Shown in pieces: positions 61,779 through 64,000 of a stretch of DNA of 64,000 nt. The position numbers were made by a program, and so were the translations under genes. The stretch's first letter is position 1, and each line of letters begins with the position of its first letter. A model generated the notes under the pieces. It ran no database searches. It saw only the letters and a list, made by a program, of their open reading frames with translations, and was not told the DNA's origin. The stretch comes from Pseudoalteromonas rubra (GTDB lineage Bacteria; Pseudomonadota; Gammaproteobacteria; Enterobacterales; Alteromonadaceae), in assembly GCF_000967655.1 (NCBI RefSeq), contig NZ_JXYA01000002.1, positions 62,001 through 126,000 on the forward strand. The letters are read 5' to 3'.

Positions 61779-61807
61779 AAAAAAGCCAGCATCTAAGCTG
61801 GCTTTTT
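61779..61807. terminator. Bidirectional terminator between cmoB and adk
   Basis: Stem AAAAAGCCAGC/GCTGGCTTTTT with loop ATCTAA, T-rich on both strands. It lies 21 bp after the adk stop and would also end cmoAB transcripts. Confidence 0.88.
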
Positions 61808-61827
61808 CTGATTATGTGGGCTGTAAA

Positions 61828-62493
<666 letters not shown>

Positions 62494-62671
62494 TTAACTG
62501 GATTTTAATTGTGTCGAATTTTTTCACATTGGGCAGGGATACTCAAGGGACTTAGACCAATTGTCTAGCGCTGATTGCAACAAGGCGAACAAAATTCGCT
62601 CACCTTGTCATAATATTCGAATAGGCGCGGCAAATTGCTCAATTTAACCTCACCTTTGCCCGGTCTCATTG

Positions 62672-63571
62672 TCAGCTGACTTTTCGCTTTAACCCAGTTC
62701 TGGCAGAGAAAAACAAACGCAACCGCTCGCCCAGAACCGAAAATGTCAGGCCACAGAGGATCACGGCACCGCCAACCACCTCAAACAGGCTTATCTGTTC
62801 ATCCAGGATCACGCTGGCCCCTATCATACCCACCAAAGGGATTAACAAAGCGAACGGCGTCACTGCCGCTGCGCGATGTTTGCCAAGTAACCAGCCCCAC
62901 AAAGCAAACGCCAGCAAGGTAGAAACGGGCCCGACATAGAGTAACGCTAGCCAGGTTTGCGCACTGGTATTTTGGATCAGGGCAATGGGTGCATTACTTT
63001 CAAGATTATAAGACAAAACGAACAAAGGCAGTGGTGCGACAGCGCTGACCCAGACCATAAAATGCAGTAAGTTTACTTGCTTCAGCTGTTTCATAATGAG
63101 ATTGGACACCGCCCAACTCAAAGCAGCACACAGGATCAACGCCATGCCATACAAAGTGACACTGCCTGTCTCACTCAAAAAGAACATACCAAACCCACTG
63201 CACGCAATGGCCGCACCGGCGACCTGAAAACGACTTGCCTGTTCTTTCAACACCAGCGCACTGAGCACAATCGTAAACACCACCTGGGCCTGCAGTAATA
63301 ACGATGCAATGCCCGCTGAGGCATCTTTTTCCATTGCCACAAACAGCAGGCCAAACTTAATCACACCCAGAAACAAGCCCACACCCAGCACATGCCACAC
63401 CGGCGTCTTGGGAAAGGGAATAAAAAATATGGCGGGCAGTGCCACAATTAAAAAGCGTAAGCCAGAGAATAAAATAGGCGGTAACTCGGCAAGGCCCAGT
63501 TTGATCACTGAAAAGTTTATCCCCCACACCGCCACGACCAGCAGTGCACACAAAGTGCTTTTTAAATCCAT
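62672..63571 (-). CDS. DMT-superfamily (EamA) exporter
   Basis: 299 residues with ten membrane helices in two EamA repeats (about 5-135 and 145-285). The start (LCALLVVAVWGINFSVIKLG) and FSGLRFLIVALPAIFF are typical of the family, as is the C-terminal PFALLIPLVGMIGASVILDE. The best-known members export cysteine, O-acetylserine or other metabolites. Substrate not assignable. A 200-bp gap separates it from adk. Confidence 0.88.
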   Translation of the reverse strand: MDLKSTLCALLVVAVWGINFSVIKLGLAELPPILFSGLRFLIVALPAIFFIPFPKTPVWHVLGVGLFLGVIKFGLLFVAMEKDASAGIASLLLQAQVVFTIVLSALVLKEQASRFQVAGAAIACSGFGMFFLSETGSVTLYGMALILCAALSWAVSNLIMKQLKQVNLLHFMVWVSAVAPLPLFVLSYNLESNAPIALIQNTSAQTWLALLYVGPVSTLLAFALWGWLLGKHRAAAVTPFALLIPLVGMIGASVILDEQISLFEVVGGAVILCGLTFSVLGERLRLFFSARTGLKRKVS

Positions 63572-63952
63572 ATTCCCTTCCTAACCTTACGACTTTTTAA
63601 CCCTAGTTCGGGTCCAATGCACAGCATCACGCTAGCATAAATTTCACGACAAGAGCAAAACGGGTTACGCCGTTTGCTTCTATTTTTGAAATAATCATTT
63701 TAATTACTGCCACTTTTTACTAAAAAGGTACATTCATGTAAATTTACCTAATTAGCAGACAAAGCAATGCAATAATTCGCCAAAATAAAAAAATTAAACC
63801 ATTTTTCATTGCAAAATTATTTCATTCCATTGTAGAATGCACGCCCAACCGAATAGCAGCTTTTGCTGACCTTTCATTCTTAAAATTCTTGTTAATAAAA
63901 GTCGTGCAGTCCCCATATGGTGATTGCTTTTTTGTGCGCGTCAATTTTATAA
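63572..63952. other. Intergenic region with a likely plus-strand promoter and leader
   Basis: About 380 bp without a gene. It is A+T-rich up to about 63840. After the promoter comes a roughly 110-nt leader containing a small AGCAG/CTGCT-type hairpin. Confidence 0.45.
63809..63838 (+). promoter_or_regulatory. Likely sigma-70 promoter
   Basis: TTGCAA (63809-63814), an 18-bp spacer and TAGAAT (63833-63838). It reads out of the window to the right. Confidence 0.55.
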
Positions 63953-64000
63953 ATGTCAAAAGTCAGCTCAGCGATAGCCATTCAACCAGGTTGGCGACTA
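63953..64000 (+). CDS. Possible start of a gene at the right edge
   Basis: ATG at 63953 opens a frame of 16 codons to the window end, MSKVSSAIAIQPGWRL. It is supported only by the upstream promoter; the ribosome site is weak. Product unknown. Confidence 0.3.
   Translation, partial: MSKVSSAIAIQPGWRL

Overview
The window looks like chromosome of a marine gammaproteobacterium of the Alteromonadales, most likely Pseudoalteromonas or a close relative. This rests on gene content and order: proQ-prc with an fRMsr gene, yccA beside tusDCB-tusE, cmoAB next to adk, a NagK/NagA/NagX/NagB set behind LacI-type (NagR-like) operators, a GH18 chitinase, a TonB-dependent receptor and DUF1800/DUF1501 pairs. 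I assign no species. Most genes are ordinary and well packed. About 40.4-44.5 kb is visibly richer in A+T and holds unrecognised genes, so it is the accessory part.

Layout. 0-2.6 kb: the 5' end of prc, then proQ, a small acidic protein, a free-methionine-sulfoxide reductase and a small membrane protein, all on the minus strand. 2.7-13.7 kb: an apparent operon of a P-type ATPase followed by a complete Mrp/Mnh-type cation/proton antiporter in the order E-F-G-DUF4040-B-C-D and then a 1074-residue protein made of two fused MrpD/NuoL-like modules, preceded by nhaR. 13.8-16.8 kb: a ribosome-hibernation-like protein, two identical tRNA-Ser(UGA) genes, yccA and tusDCB-tusE. 16.8-31.4 kb: prpE, a lipoprotein, a hybrid kinase whose last 174 bp are duplicated in tandem, a TonB-dependent receptor, an unassigned FAD-oxidoreductase/acetoacetate-decarboxylase-like pair with a small hydrolase, and a solute-binding protein. 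31.4-34.4 kb: ccoG and a PAS/sigma-54 activator gene, tied together by a shared palindrome and a -24/-12 promoter. 34.4-40.4 kb: DUF1501, DUF1800, a DUF457 membrane protein and a chitinase.

40.4-44.5 kb (accessory): an XRE regulator, a multi-pass membrane protein and two tiny genes that encode related peptides with a double-glycine leader and a short proline-containing tail; then a KAP-like P-loop ATPase on the other strand. The peptide genes are the strongest candidate here for an undescribed system.

44.5-64 kb: sbcB, metC, nudC, nagB, nagX, nagA, nagK (chitin-sugar use, with two NagR-type operators), a 2-oxoglutarate oxygenase, a divergent pair of signalling kinases, a DUF3334 protein, cmoAB, an intergenic repeat with terminal inverted repeats, adk, a DMT exporter and, at the right edge, a promoter with perhaps the first codons of another gene. 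All family calls were made by reading motifs; no database search was run.
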